A DNA stretch of 14,680 bases from Verrucomicrobiia bacterium (GCA_030044395.1 JASHVW010000172.1:1-14680), one strand, 5' to 3'; positions 6,548-14,251 are shown, counted from the stretch's first letter. Made by a program: numbers and translations. Notes: generated by a model not told the origin, from the letters alone.

Positions 6548-8011
6548 TCATCCGACGGCCCAAACGAATTTTCGTTTCGTCTCCGGCGTCATCTTGAAAT
6601 TCTCGGAAACCCGAAGGCCGTCCACCCAAAAAATTTCACCGGAAGCGGAAGCCGCCAAAACCAGCTGGCGCCTCAGGTTGCGTGGGATTTTCGCGTTCAC
6701 AAACAGGTCCTGCAATTTCGCGGGCTTCTTCATGCCAATGGGTTGAAAGTGGTCGCCATTCCGCCAGCGGCGCAAAACAATTTCATGCCCGATCTTGTCG
6801 GCGTCAAAACATTCCCGCCTCAAACCGGCGCCAAACGCAGGAGAAAATTTCTCACCGCTTCGGACAGCCCGAAACAGCCATTTAAATTTTTTGCCGCCGA
6901 AATCCGCCTGTCCCGCCTTGCGGACAGTTACCAACCGGAGTTCCTCGGGGCCAATTTGCCTCCCCGGCGGTTCCCGCAACTTGATTTTCCCTGATCTTTC
7001 CCGCGCTACGGAGTGAAAGATGGCGGGCGGGCGTTCCCGGAACAGTTGAGTGCGTGACCTGCGAACTGGAGCCGAGCGCGGCGACCGGCTCAGCTCGCGG
7101 GACTCGGGTGCCACGGACATTTTGGAACCAAGGCAGATCCATCGGTCCGGCAATTGCCGGAGAGACTCAATCAAATCGAAATCAGCGGCGATTCCCGATT
7201 CAAGCAATTGCCGTTGCAGGACGCGCCGCTGAATGGCCAGAGGCAATTTTTCAAAGTCGGCTCGCGCCCGAGGCACCATTTGGGCAATCAATTCGGATTC
7301 CGCGCCGACAATATTCATCAAACGAGGGACGGTTTTGTCCAGAGCCGGTTGATACCTTGTCCGAAGCAACGGCAGGAGTTCGTTGCGAATGCGGTTGCGC
7401 AGAAAATCCGGGGAGAAATTTGTGGCGTCGTTGCGGAAACGGATTCTATTTTCGGCCGCAAATTCCAGCAAGGCGACTTTGGTGGAATCCAGCAGCGGAC
7501 GTACCAGCCAAAGAGATTGGTCTGCCGGCGAGGGGGATTTCCACTTCATTCCGGCCAATGCCCCGGCGCCGGAACCGCGCAGCAACCGCAGGAAGAACAG
7601 TTCAATCTGGTCATCTGCGTGGTGCGCCAGCGCGATAGCATTGATTTTTCGGGCTCGCGCCGCGCGCGCCAAAAATTCGTGGCGCAGTCTCCGCGCGGCC
7701 ATTTCAATGGAAAGCCCGAAATTGGCGGCGAACGATTTCACGTCACCGCTTTCAGCGGTAATCGGCAGTTTAAGTTTCGCCGCCGTTTGACGGACAAGTT
7801 TTTCGTCCAAATCGCCGGCACGCCCCCGCAATTGGTGATTGAAATGCGCCACCACAATTTTCCAATTGTGGCGCGGGGAAAGCTGTTTCAGCGCGTGAAG
7901 CAGGGTCACTGAATCGCATCCCCCTGAGACGGCGACGAGAATTTTTTCGCCGCGTTTCAGCAATCGGCGGTTTTGAATCGAAGCTTCGATGTGCTGGAGC
8001 AGTCCGGTCAC
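6548..8011 (-). CDS. tilS: tRNA(Ile)-lysidine synthase
   Basis: Converts C34 of the CAU-anticodon tRNA(Ile) to lysidine with ATP, so that it reads AUA and is charged with isoleucine. Of 487 residues, the N-terminal PP-loop ATPase domain shows VAVSGGCDS at 26-34, AHFNHQLRG at 55-63, ALAHHADDQIE at 127-137 and RLLRGSGAGALAGM at 142-155. RNDATNFSPDFLRNRIRNELLP at 193-214 is the conserved end of this domain. The C-terminal TilS domain has LRRWRNGDHFQPIGM at 413-427 and KLQDLFVNAKIPRNLR at 432-447. The start is GTG (8011-8009); no Shine-Dalgarno sequence is visible. The protein is longer than E. coli TilS (432). Residues about 301-335 look like an in-frame insertion rich in Arg, Ser and Pro, described separately. 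Confidence 0.96.
   Translation of the reverse strand: MTGLLQHIEASIQNRRLLKRGEKILVAVSGGCDSVTLLHALKQLSPRHNWKIVVAHFNHQLRGRAGDLDEKLVRQTAAKLKLPITAESGDVKSFAANFGLSIEMAARRLRHEFLARAARARKINAIALAHHADDQIELFFLRLLRGSGAGALAGMKWKSPSPADQSLWLVRPLLDSTKVALLEFAAENRIRFRNDATNFSPDFLRNRIRNELLPLLRTRYQPALDKTVPRLMNIVGAESELIAQMVPRARADFEKLPLAIQRRVLQRQLLESGIAADFDLIESLRQLPDRWICLGSKMSVAPESRELSRSPRSAPVRRSRTQLFRERPPAIFHSVARERSGKIKLREPPGRQIGPEELRLVTVRKAGQADFGGKKFKWLFRAVRSGEKFSPAFGAGLRRECFDADKIGHEIVLRRWRNGDHFQPIGMKKPAKLQDLFVNAKIPRNLRRQLVLAASASGEIFWVDGLRVSENFKMTPETKRKFVWAVG
6994..7111 (-). repeat. Candidate in-frame palindromic insertion within tilS
   Basis: Codons about 301-335 of tilS (7111-7007) encode a stretch in which 19 of 35 residues are Arg, Ser or Pro, placed in the linker between the substrate-binding part and the C-terminal domain. 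The DNA here holds three inverted repeats: ATCTTTC/GAAAGAT at 6994-7000 and 7015-7021 with an inner CCG/CGG pairing; GTTCC/GGAAC at 7033-7037 and 7039-7043; GAGCCG/CGGCTC at 7069-7074 and 7086-7091. The coding text before and after resumes with a similar triplet (SVA at 299-301 and again at 334-336), which may be a target-site trace. It resembles the way Rickettsia palindromic elements sit in genes. Mobility and copy number are inference. Confidence 0.4.
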
Positions 8012-8032
8012 GGTGGGATTTTATTCAAGTTG

Positions 8033-8054
8033 GAATGAAGAATGAAGAATGAAG
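8033..8054. repeat. Three tandem copies of a 7-bp repeat upstream of tilS
   Basis: GAATGAA occurs three times head to tail (8033-8039, 8040-8046, 8047-8053) plus one more G. On the tilS strand it reads as CTTCATT units ending 21 bases before the GTG start. It may lie in the tilS leader. Heptanucleotide tandem repeats are known as interspersed sequences in some cyanobacteria; any function here is unknown. Confidence 0.7.
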
Positions 8055-8174
8055 TTATTGCGGCATGAAAATTCGACAGAACCGCTGCACCCGGCCAATG
8101 GAAGCCGTCACCGATACGGGCGAATTCGACGCGCGGAGGCAACCGTGACCCTAAAATTGGCGCAATGTCATGCG

Positions 8175-11100
8175 TCAGGGCGCCAGCAACAATCGGTAAA
8201 ATTCCTGCGGCGCGCCCGCGATGGGATTTGTGTCGGTAAAGGTGATCGGCGAATTTGTGGCGGTGATAGTTTGCAGGGTGACCCAATTGAGTTGGAGGAG
8301 GTTTGTGGTCATTTGCACCTGATAACTCAGGCCGGTCATCGCATTCCATGAAAATGTCATCCCGCCGGTCCTGGTCGCCGGCACCGATAACGATTGCATC
8401 GTCGCCGCGGGAATCGGCGCCAAGTTGACATCGTCAAGGCCGAGATAATAATTATCATCCCGTCCGCCGATTTGGAGGAGGCTGGCGTCGTTGGTGGCGG
8501 TCACGATAAACTGCAAATTTGTCCAGCCGCCGTCGTCATAGATGGGGGGGATATTGACTTGATCGAACATGGTGTCGCCGTTCCAGGTCACACTGAATTC
8601 ATTTGGATAGCATTCGTCCGCGTCGGGACTGTTCAGCCAAAGGGAGAGCAAATAGGGTTGGCCCGAAACCGTCGGCAGTGTTTGGGACAGGTAGGCAAGG
8701 GATCCCACTTCGCCGAAAGCCGCAAAAAAATTTCCTGAATAAGGCGCAATCAGCGTTACGTTCTCGCCGTTATCCACAAAGTCATAGCTTCCGGCGTCTC
8801 CATCCAAAGTCCAATCTGCAAAATTGCCGGTTTCGAAGTCGCCATTCTGGACAAGGGATTGCCCGATGAGCAATAGGAATTGCCGGCTTTGCACGGTGCC
8901 GATGCCTTGGTTTGTAAAAGTGACTGTCGCGGCATAGATTCCTGCGCCGACATTGTTTGCGTCATTATTTAAAGTCACGATCACGTTAGTTTCTGCCCCC
9001 CCGGCGAGAGTGCCGCAAGTCGCCGAGACGTCAAACCAAGCTGAAGTCTCCGATAGTTGCCAATTTAGCGGAGTATCTCCGTAATTGCTCAACGTGAATT
9101 CTTGGGACGACAAACTAAACGGTCCGCCCGGGGGCCCAAAGGCGGAGAGATTGCCAGGCGGTGTGATCACTAATGGCTCGCTCACTTGTAACGTAAACGG
9201 CAATGTTTGGACGACTTGCGATGTCCCATTCGAAAATTGCAGGCTGGTTCCGTAAGTTCCAACGGTTAAGTTATCGGCGGCGGCATTGATACTGACGACT
9301 TCGTTCGTGGAATCTCCTGGGTACAGCGTGCCGCCTACTACAGAAACATTTAACCAACAAGACGTATTGACCAGCGCCCAGGCCAAAGGGGCGGCGCTGG
9401 AATTCGTCAGGTAGAACGTTTGCGTCGAAGGGCTAAATGGCCCGCTGCACGGCCCCCTGGATTTGACACCGAAAAGCGGCGCGACAGTCAACGTGTCTGC
9501 CGGCACCAGCGTGTAAAGCAAATTTGTCCCGTTGGGAGAACCCCAACCGGTGCATAAATCATAACCGGGAACGGCAAAATATTCATTTCCGACGACGTCA
9601 TTGGTATTATTACCCGTCGTGATATCATAGAAATTGGCGGAATAACCCGGACTCGCTCCGATGGCATAAATTACCGGGTTGAGAAAGCCCATTGGCGAGG
9701 CTCCAAAAATGGCTGCTCTTTGATTGGCGAGGGCGGTAAAAGCCGCCCACAACGGGCTGGCTGCGCTTGTTCCGCCAAGCCATTCGGATTGGCCATTGTC
9801 CGCCACGACAAAAATGTTATCCGCATTCATCGCCACATCGGGAATGTTCCGCAAACTGGTCGAGCCGCCATTGGTCTGCATATTGATTCCCGATTGCCAG
9901 GCTGGAATCGGAATGCTGTTGTAATTGGTGCCACCCCCGCTTGCAGCCGTCCCCGTTCCGGTGCTAAACCAATTCCAAACAGTTTCAGATGAGTAGGAAT
10001 CGCCTGAACCATTCATCGTCAAGGTGGTTCCACCAACAATTGTGATGTTTGTATCGTCGGCCCATTCTTCTTCATCCAGATCCCCGGTATAATATGCGCC
10101 ATCGTCTCCGGACGCTTGGAAAAAAGATTGGCCTTGCGCGGCCATCTGCTGGTATGCGGTGTCAAAGCTCGGATCATCGCCAATGAGCCAGGATGAGCTG
10201 ATTTGGTTGGCAATGTCGTCCGAGGCAATCCGGTTCAGCAGGTCGGCGATCTCGCCTGTATCCCCGTTGTTATCCGCCTCGTACACCACGACTTCGGCCA
10301 GGTTGGTGGCCATCGAAATCACCATTTCTATGTCGAGCGCCACCTCAGCGTCGTCCGGCTGCTCAGCCGCGCCGGAATAGCCGTCCACTAAAACGTTGGT
10401 CACCAACGTGGCCGGCAAGTCGGCGTCACTTTCATAAGTCGCAATGTCGTTAGTGTAATAGCCATCCAATTCGAACAGCGCGACAATTTGTCCCGCTCCA
10501 TTGAGCGCCACACCCGGAGTGTAGGCGTTACGGAAGTCACTTCCCATCAGCAAACCATTCGGACCGGAGCCGGAAGCTGGAGAAAAGCCGGAAAAACTCT
10601 TTCTTTTTAGGCCGGCGGGACGAGGCAGGGCGAAATTGTTCAGCCCGTCGATGTGCAAAATGGGGACATTTAAATCAACCGACGCCTCGGAATCGGGCGC
10701 AAAAAAATCCCGGTACCCGGTGGGATGTTTGTAAACATGCAGTTTGACATGAAACACTTTCTCAACCGTCGCTACGCTGCTGCTGACATCCACCAAGGTA
10801 CGATTCGGATACGTCGCCGTCACCGTCAAGCCGTTTGACTTCGCAAAATTGACCACTGCGGCGTAATCCTGGGGGGTCGGCCCGAACCTATCGGTGAATT
10901 CTTGAGGCGTCAGGTAACGATGATAGTTGGTGCTGGCCGGATTATTAATTTGCTGAAGCAGTTGATTCAACCCTTTTCGGTTGCGCAAAGGCAGGCTGAT
11001 GGCAAGGCGCAGGCGATTGGTGAATGGCAAATCATACTTCGGTTGCAGATGGAATTTTCCGATCGCCGCGGGCACCGAGCCCGGAACTACCTGTGTTTCA

Positions 11101-11192
11101 ATCATTTGCGCGTAGGCGGCGCCAAAACATAAAGACAAGCCACCCGACAGGGCCAAGATAGCCCACACTTTCACTGCGCGGCACCGATGCAT
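8175..11192 (-). CDS. Secreted S53 peptidase (sedolisin/pro-kumamolisin type) with BACON-like and carbohydrate-binding-like domains
   Basis: Exported acid-acting serine-carboxyl peptidase of 1005 residues. A signal peptide covers 1-28 (hydrophobic core 9-25, cleavage after AYA). The pro-kumamolisin activation domain is at about 35-190. The catalytic domain is at about 220-562: Glu283 and Asp287 in EVALD, the oxyanion Asp363 in SGDDG, the nucleophile Ser476 in GGTSAASP. Calcium ligands are probably Asp523 (YDITTG) and Asp545 (GYDLCTGWGSPNG). All key residues are present, so it should be active. Two BACON-like beta domains follow (about 588-671 and 691-777; PLAW...CWLNVS and PLNW...AWFDVS). Next is a jelly-roll, carbohydrate-binding-like domain (about 780-927, starting NGDFETGNFADW), then a tail with YQVQMTTNLLQLNW at 957-970 and EFYRLLLAP at the end. 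It probably degrades extracellular protein, perhaps bound to polysaccharide. Monocistronic; divergent from the MBL-fold gene. Confidence 0.93.
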   Translation of the reverse strand: MHRCRAVKVWAILALSGGLSLCFGAAYAQMIETQVVPGSVPAAIGKFHLQPKYDLPFTNRLRLAISLPLRNRKGLNQLLQQINNPASTNYHRYLTPQEFTDRFGPTPQDYAAVVNFAKSNGLTVTATYPNRTLVDVSSSVATVEKVFHVKLHVYKHPTGYRDFFAPDSEASVDLNVPILHIDGLNNFALPRPAGLKRKSFSGFSPASGSGPNGLLMGSDFRNAYTPGVALNGAGQIVALFELDGYYTNDIATYESDADLPATLVTNVLVDGYSGAAEQPDDAEVALDIEMVISMATNLAEVVVYEADNNGDTGEIADLLNRIASDDIANQISSSWLIGDDPSFDTAYQQMAAQGQSFFQASGDDGAYYTGDLDEEEWADDTNITIVGGTTLTMNGSGDSYSSETVWNWFSTGTGTAASGGGTNYNSIPIPAWQSGINMQTNGGSTSLRNIPDVAMNADNIFVVADNGQSEWLGGTSAASPLWAAFTALANQRAAIFGASPMGFLNPVIYAIGASPGYSANFYDITTGNNTNDVVGNEYFAVPGYDLCTGWGSPNGTNLLYTLVPADTLTVAPLFGVKSRGPCSGPFSPSTQTFYLTNSSAAPLAWALVNTSCWLNVSVVGGTLYPGDSTNEVVSINAAADNLTVGTYGTSLQFSNGTSQVVQTLPFTLQVSEPLVITPPGNLSAFGPPGGPFSLSSQEFTLSNYGDTPLNWQLSETSAWFDVSATCGTLAGGAETNVIVTLNNDANNVGAGIYAATVTFTNQGIGTVQSRQFLLLIGQSLVQNGDFETGNFADWTLDGDAGSYDFVDNGENVTLIAPYSGNFFAAFGEVGSLAYLSQTLPTVSGQPYLLSLWLNSPDADECYPNEFSVTWNGDTMFDQVNIPPIYDDGGWTNLQFIVTATNDASLLQIGGRDDNYYLGLDDVNLAPIPAATMQSLSVPATRTGGMTFSWNAMTGLSYQVQMTTNLLQLNWVTLQTITATNSPITFTDTNPIAGAPQEFYRLLLAP

Positions 11193-11195
11193 AGT

Positions 11196-11201
11196 ATTAT
11201 C
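11196..11201 (-). promoter_or_regulatory. Strong -10-like hexamer directly before the sedolisin ATG
   Basis: GATAAT on the minus strand lies four bases before the ATG at 11192. A -35-like TTGAAC or TTGACT is found further upstream, but the spacings (13 and 20 bases) are poor. If the hexamer is used, transcription would begin at or next to the ATG and the mRNA would be leaderless. The signal peptide makes this start, or the GTG six codons later, necessary. Confidence 0.3.
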
Positions 11202-11275
11202 TTTGCAAATTTTCGTTCAACAGTCAATGTTGCGAAAAAAATTGTCGCGGCGATCGTATCGGTTAAATTGGCTCT

Positions 11276-12121
11276 GTGTCCGTCAAATTCACCATTCTTG
11301 GCAGCGGTTCCTCCGGAAATTGCGCTTACCTTGAAACCGAAAATTCTCGGGTGCTGATTGACGCGGGTTTTTCCCCGCGCCAAATCCGCCAGCGGCTGGC
11401 GGGGATAGGCCGGACGCCGGAAAATCTGTCGGCGATTCTTGTCACGCACGAACACAGCGACCATATCTCGGGCCTTTTCGGGTTAGCTTGGAAACTGAAT
11501 ATTCCGATTTATTGCAACCGGGAGACGCAGGAGGCCACGGCCTGGGCCATCAAGGAAAGATGGAACGGCAAACGCGACCCGCTGTTCGATGGCATGGAAA
11601 GGACCGCCGCCGATTTCATGGCCAAACTGGAATGGCGACTGTTCCAAACCGGCGACAGTTTTGAGTTGAACGATCTGCTGGTGGAGACGTTCCCCATTCC
11701 TCACGACGCGCAGGACCCGGTGGGATTTTTGCTGCGGACCGGCGCGGGCAACGTGGGATTTGTCACCGATTTGGGACACATGACGAAACTCGTGCTCGAG
11801 CGCATCCGGGCCGCCAATGTGCTGGTGCTCGAATCCAATCACGATATCAAATTGCTTCAGGATTCGCGGCGCTCCTGGGCTTTGAAGCAGCGGATCCTGG
11901 GGCGCCACGGCCATCTCTCCAACGAGGCCGCCGCCGAGGCTGCGGCCGAAATCATGTCCGGTGGACTCAGGCATCTTTATCTGGCGCATTTAAGCCGTGA
12001 ATGCAACCGCCCGGAGATTGCGATGAAGGTGATGACTGAGCGACTAAACCGAATTGGCGCGGGCCACGTTCATCTTCAGAATGCCCTGCAGGGCGAGCCG
12101 TGCGCAACCCTGGAATTATAA
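11276..12121 (+). CDS. Metallo-beta-lactamase-fold hydrolase, WalJ/YycJ-like
   Basis: Predicted cytosolic metal-dependent phosphodiesterase or nuclease-like enzyme. The 281 residues begin at GTG 11276 and carry the family opening FTILGSGSSGNCAYLE at 5-20. The metal-binding THEHSDH is at 57-63 (His58, His60, Asp62, His63). Further metal ligands are probably His143 in IPHDAQDPVGF, Asp165 in VTDLGHMT and His238 in AHLSRECN. ESNHD at 186-190 and GRHGHLSN at 209-216 are characteristic of the YycJ/WalJ group. In Firmicutes this gene sits with the walRK two-component system and has been linked to DNA repair and cell-wall control; no such partner is present here. It stands 94 bases before the acylphosphatase gene and is divergent from the sedolisin. 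The real substrate is unknown. Confidence 0.92.
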   Translation: MSVKFTILGSGSSGNCAYLETENSRVLIDAGFSPRQIRQRLAGIGRTPENLSAILVTHEHSDHISGLFGLAWKLNIPIYCNRETQEATAWAIKERWNGKRDPLFDGMERTAADFMAKLEWRLFQTGDSFELNDLLVETFPIPHDAQDPVGFLLRTGAGNVGFVTDLGHMTKLVLERIRAANVLVLESNHDIKLLQDSRRSWALKQRILGRHGHLSNEAAAEAAAEIMSGGLRHLYLAHLSRECNRPEIAMKVMTERLNRIGAGHVHLQNALQGEPCATLEL

Positions 12122-12122
12122 C

Positions 12123-12150
12123 TTGATTTGACCTCCTCTTCCGCTATAAG
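12123..12150 (+). promoter_or_regulatory. Candidate promoter of the acylphosphatase unit
   Basis: TTGATT (12123-12128), a 16-base spacer and TATAAG (12145-12150) lie directly after the stop of the MBL-fold gene. The -10 matches five of six and the -35 four of six consensus bases. The leader to ATG 12216 would be about 60 bases. Confidence 0.4.
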
Positions 12151-12215
12151 TAGCAGTTTGAATCTTTTCCTTGCAAAAAATAATTGCGTAGCGCCTGTGG
12201 GTTTGGCTTCATCTT

Positions 12216-12512
12216 ATGGTGTCAGACAAACCGACAGAGCGTTGCCGCATGGAAATTTTTTATTCCGGTTCCGTGCAAGGCGTGGGATTTCGTTACACTG
12301 CGAAATCCGTCGCCGCGGGCTTTGAAATTGCAGGAATTGTGCGAAACTTACCCGATGGCCGGGTTGAATTGACTGCCGAAGGCTCCCGGAACGAACTGGA
12401 GCAATTCCGCGCCGCCGTCCGGGACGCGGGCCTGAAGCATTTTATCCGCGACGAAGCCGTCGCTTGGAGCCAGGCACAAAACAGCTTTAAGGGCTTTGAG
12501 ATTGTCCGTTAA
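12216..12512 (+). CDS. acyP: Acylphosphatase
   Basis: Small cytosolic enzyme that hydrolyses the carboxyl-phosphate bond of acylphosphates. As called it has 98 residues, the usual size for the family. The signature GSVQGVGFRYTAK at 18-30 contains the phosphate-binding loop and catalytic Arg26. RNLPDGRVELTAEG at 43-56 contains catalytic Asn44. The start is uncertain: ATG 12216 gives 98 residues, while ATG 12249 (residue 12, MEIFYSGSV) gives 87 and a rather short first strand. Neither has a Shine-Dalgarno sequence. Three bases separate its stop from the next ATG, so it leads an operon with the metallophosphoesterase and a family 9 glycosyltransferase. No functional link between the three is established. 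Confidence 0.93.
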   Translation: MVSDKPTERCRMEIFYSGSVQGVGFRYTAKSVAAGFEIAGIVRNLPDGRVELTAEGSRNELEQFRAAVRDAGLKHFIRDEAVAWSQAQNSFKGFEIVR

Positions 12513-12515
12513 AAG

Positions 12516-13238
12516 ATGAAATACGCCATAATTGCAGACATTCACGGGAACCTGGAAGCGCTTCAAACTGTTTTGGCCGATGCCGAAAAACAGCACCCGA
12601 CGCATTATGTCTGCCTCGGCGACATTGTCGGCTACAATGCAAATCCCAAGGAATGCCTGAAAATTGTCCGTGACATGAATATTCCCTGTGTGAAAGGCAA
12701 CCACGACGAGTATTGTTCGAGCGACGGCCCGCTTGAGGGATTCAATCCCGCCGCCGCCGAGGCGGTCCATTGGACACGCGCACAATTGAACCAGGAGGAA
12801 AAGCAGTGGCTGCGCGATCTCAAATTCACCAAGATGGTCGCCAATTTTACAATTGTCCATGCCACGCTGGACGCTCCGGAGCGATGGGGCTATGTTTTTG
12901 ACAAGCTGGCTGCGGCCGCCAGTTTTCCGTATCAGAACACGGCGGTCTGTTTCTTTGGTCATACCCACGTTCCGGTTGCTTTCATGCGCGATACCGCCGT
13001 GCGCGGCGGAACCTATTCAAAATTCAAAGTAGATCCGGCAAAAAAATATTTCATCAACGTCGGCGCCGTCGGCCAACCGCGTGATAACAATCCCCGTGCC
13101 GCCTATGTCATCTATGACATGGACGCAGGTACGATCGAATTGCGGCGGCTGGATTATGACATTGAGAGCACGCAGAAGAAAATCCTCGCCGCCGGTTTGC
13201 CGGAGCGCCTGGCCGAACGGTTGGCTTACGGCCGTTGA
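12516..13238 (+). CDS. Metallophosphoesterase (calcineurin-like, YfcE/DIHGN type)
   Basis: Two-metal phosphoesterase of 240 residues in the cytosol. The metal-binding blocks are complete and in order: ADIHGN at 7-12 (Asp8, His10), LGDIVGYNANP at 34-44 (Asp36), KGNHDEY at 60-66 (Asn62, His63), VHAT at 114-117 (His115) and FGHTHVPV at 147-154 (His149, His151). GYNANP and NVGAVGQPRDNNPRAAYVIYD at 181-201 are typical of a widespread bacterial group of predicted phosphodiesterases or phosphatases with no fixed substrate. It begins three bases after the acylphosphatase stop, and its stop TGA is fused to the next gene's TTG start in TTGA. Both signs point to one transcript. Substrate not deducible. 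Confidence 0.93.
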   Translation: MKYAIIADIHGNLEALQTVLADAEKQHPTHYVCLGDIVGYNANPKECLKIVRDMNIPCVKGNHDEYCSSDGPLEGFNPAAAEAVHWTRAQLNQEEKQWLRDLKFTKMVANFTIVHATLDAPERWGYVFDKLAAAASFPYQNTAVCFFGHTHVPVAFMRDTAVRGGTYSKFKVDPAKKYFINVGAVGQPRDNNPRAAYVIYDMDAGTIELRRLDYDIESTQKKILAAGLPERLAERLAYGR

Positions 13239-14251
13239 AAATTCTCATCCTTAAGCCCAGTTCGCTCGGCGATGTCATCCAGGCGCTGCCCGTGCTGCGT
13301 TTACTGAAGCTGCATCTTCAACAGGCGCAAATATTTTGGTGGCTGGATTCCGCCCTCGTCCCGCTCCTGGACCGCGACCCCGACCTCGCCGGTGTCGTTC
13401 CCTTCGAGCGGCGGCGCTGGGCCACGCCGGTTCGCTGGCCGGAAATGCTTCAAAGCATTCTTTGGATGCGCCGACAACAATTCGACGTGGTCATTGATTT
13501 GCAGAGCCTGGCGCGGAGCGGCGCTTTTGCCTGGCTGGCCCGCGGACAATTCCTCATCGGCTTGGACGACGCCCGGGAAGGCGCGCGCGGCTACTATGAC
13601 CTGGCCGTGCCGCGGCAATCGTTTCTTACCCACGCCGTGGATTGGTATTTGTCCGTCCTGCCGCCCCTCCGCGTGCCCGTCCACAACAACTTTATCTGGC
13701 TGCCCAGGCAGGCGGACATTGCCACCGCGGTAAAATTAAAGTGGCGGACCGAAAACAAAAATTGGTTTGTTCTCCAGCCGGGCGCGCGGTGGAAAAACAA
13801 GCGCTGGCCAGCCGGACATTTCGCTGAACTGCTCCGGTTGCTGGCGCGGGAATTTCCCGCCGCGCAGTTTGCCATTCTTGGCAATGCCGGCGACAAAACG
13901 GACGGTGAAACGATTCGCCGCGCCGCGCCGGAACATTGTCTGAATTTATGCGGCGAAACCTCGCTGTCGGCAATGGTCGAATGGATTCGCCTGTGCGATT
14001 TGATAATTACCAACGACACAGGGCCGATGCACGTGGCGGCCGCGCTGGGCAAGCCACTGGTGGCCCTGTTTGGACCCACCGAACCGCACCGCACCGGCCC
14101 CTATCGCCGCATGGAGGATGTCTTGCGAACCGATTTGCCCTGCTCGCCCTGTCTTAAATCATCTTGTTCATGGACAAATCCGACGGAATGCCTGACGGCA
14201 ATTTCGCCGGAAACAGTTTTTGAATTTGTGCGGAAAAAGATTCGGCGTTAA
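13235..14251 (+). CDS. Family 9 glycosyltransferase (heptosyltransferase-like)
   Basis: Resembles ADP-heptose:LPS heptosyltransferases WaaC/WaaF/WaaQ, peripheral GT-B enzymes that build the lipopolysaccharide inner core on the cytosolic face. The 338 residues open with KILILKPSSLGDVIQALPVL at 2-21, where Asp13 corresponds to the catalytic Asp of WaaC. FDVVIDLQSLARSG at 83-96 belongs to the N-terminal lobe. The C-terminal lobe has LQPGARWKNKRWP at 180-192 (substrate-phosphate region), GETSLSAMVEWIRLCDLIITND around 240-261 and DTGPMHVAAALGKP at 261-274 followed by ALFGPTEPHRTGPY at 277-290. Four Cys (303, 306, 311, 319) form the CxxC-like end seen in many members. The start is TTG at 13235, overlapping the previous stop in TTGA. 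It suggests a diderm, LPS-bearing cell. The exact sugar is uncertain. Confidence 0.93.
   Translation: MKILILKPSSLGDVIQALPVLRLLKLHLQQAQIFWWLDSALVPLLDRDPDLAGVVPFERRRWATPVRWPEMLQSILWMRRQQFDVVIDLQSLARSGAFAWLARGQFLIGLDDAREGARGYYDLAVPRQSFLTHAVDWYLSVLPPLRVPVHNNFIWLPRQADIATAVKLKWRTENKNWFVLQPGARWKNKRWPAGHFAELLRLLAREFPAAQFAILGNAGDKTDGETIRRAAPEHCLNLCGETSLSAMVEWIRLCDLIITNDTGPMHVAAALGKPLVALFGPTEPHRTGPYRRMEDVLRTDLPCSPCLKSSCSWTNPTECLTAISPETVFEFVRKKIRR

Noticed and set aside
7154..7912. A 252-codon plus-strand frame opposite tilS
   Set aside because: It is antisense to the conserved PP-loop ATPase region of TilS; its product resembles no family.
8159..8184. GGCGC/GCGCC stem at the sedolisin stop as an intrinsic terminator
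   Set aside because: Only five base pairs overlapping the stop codon and a broken AATTTTA tract. Too weak to call.
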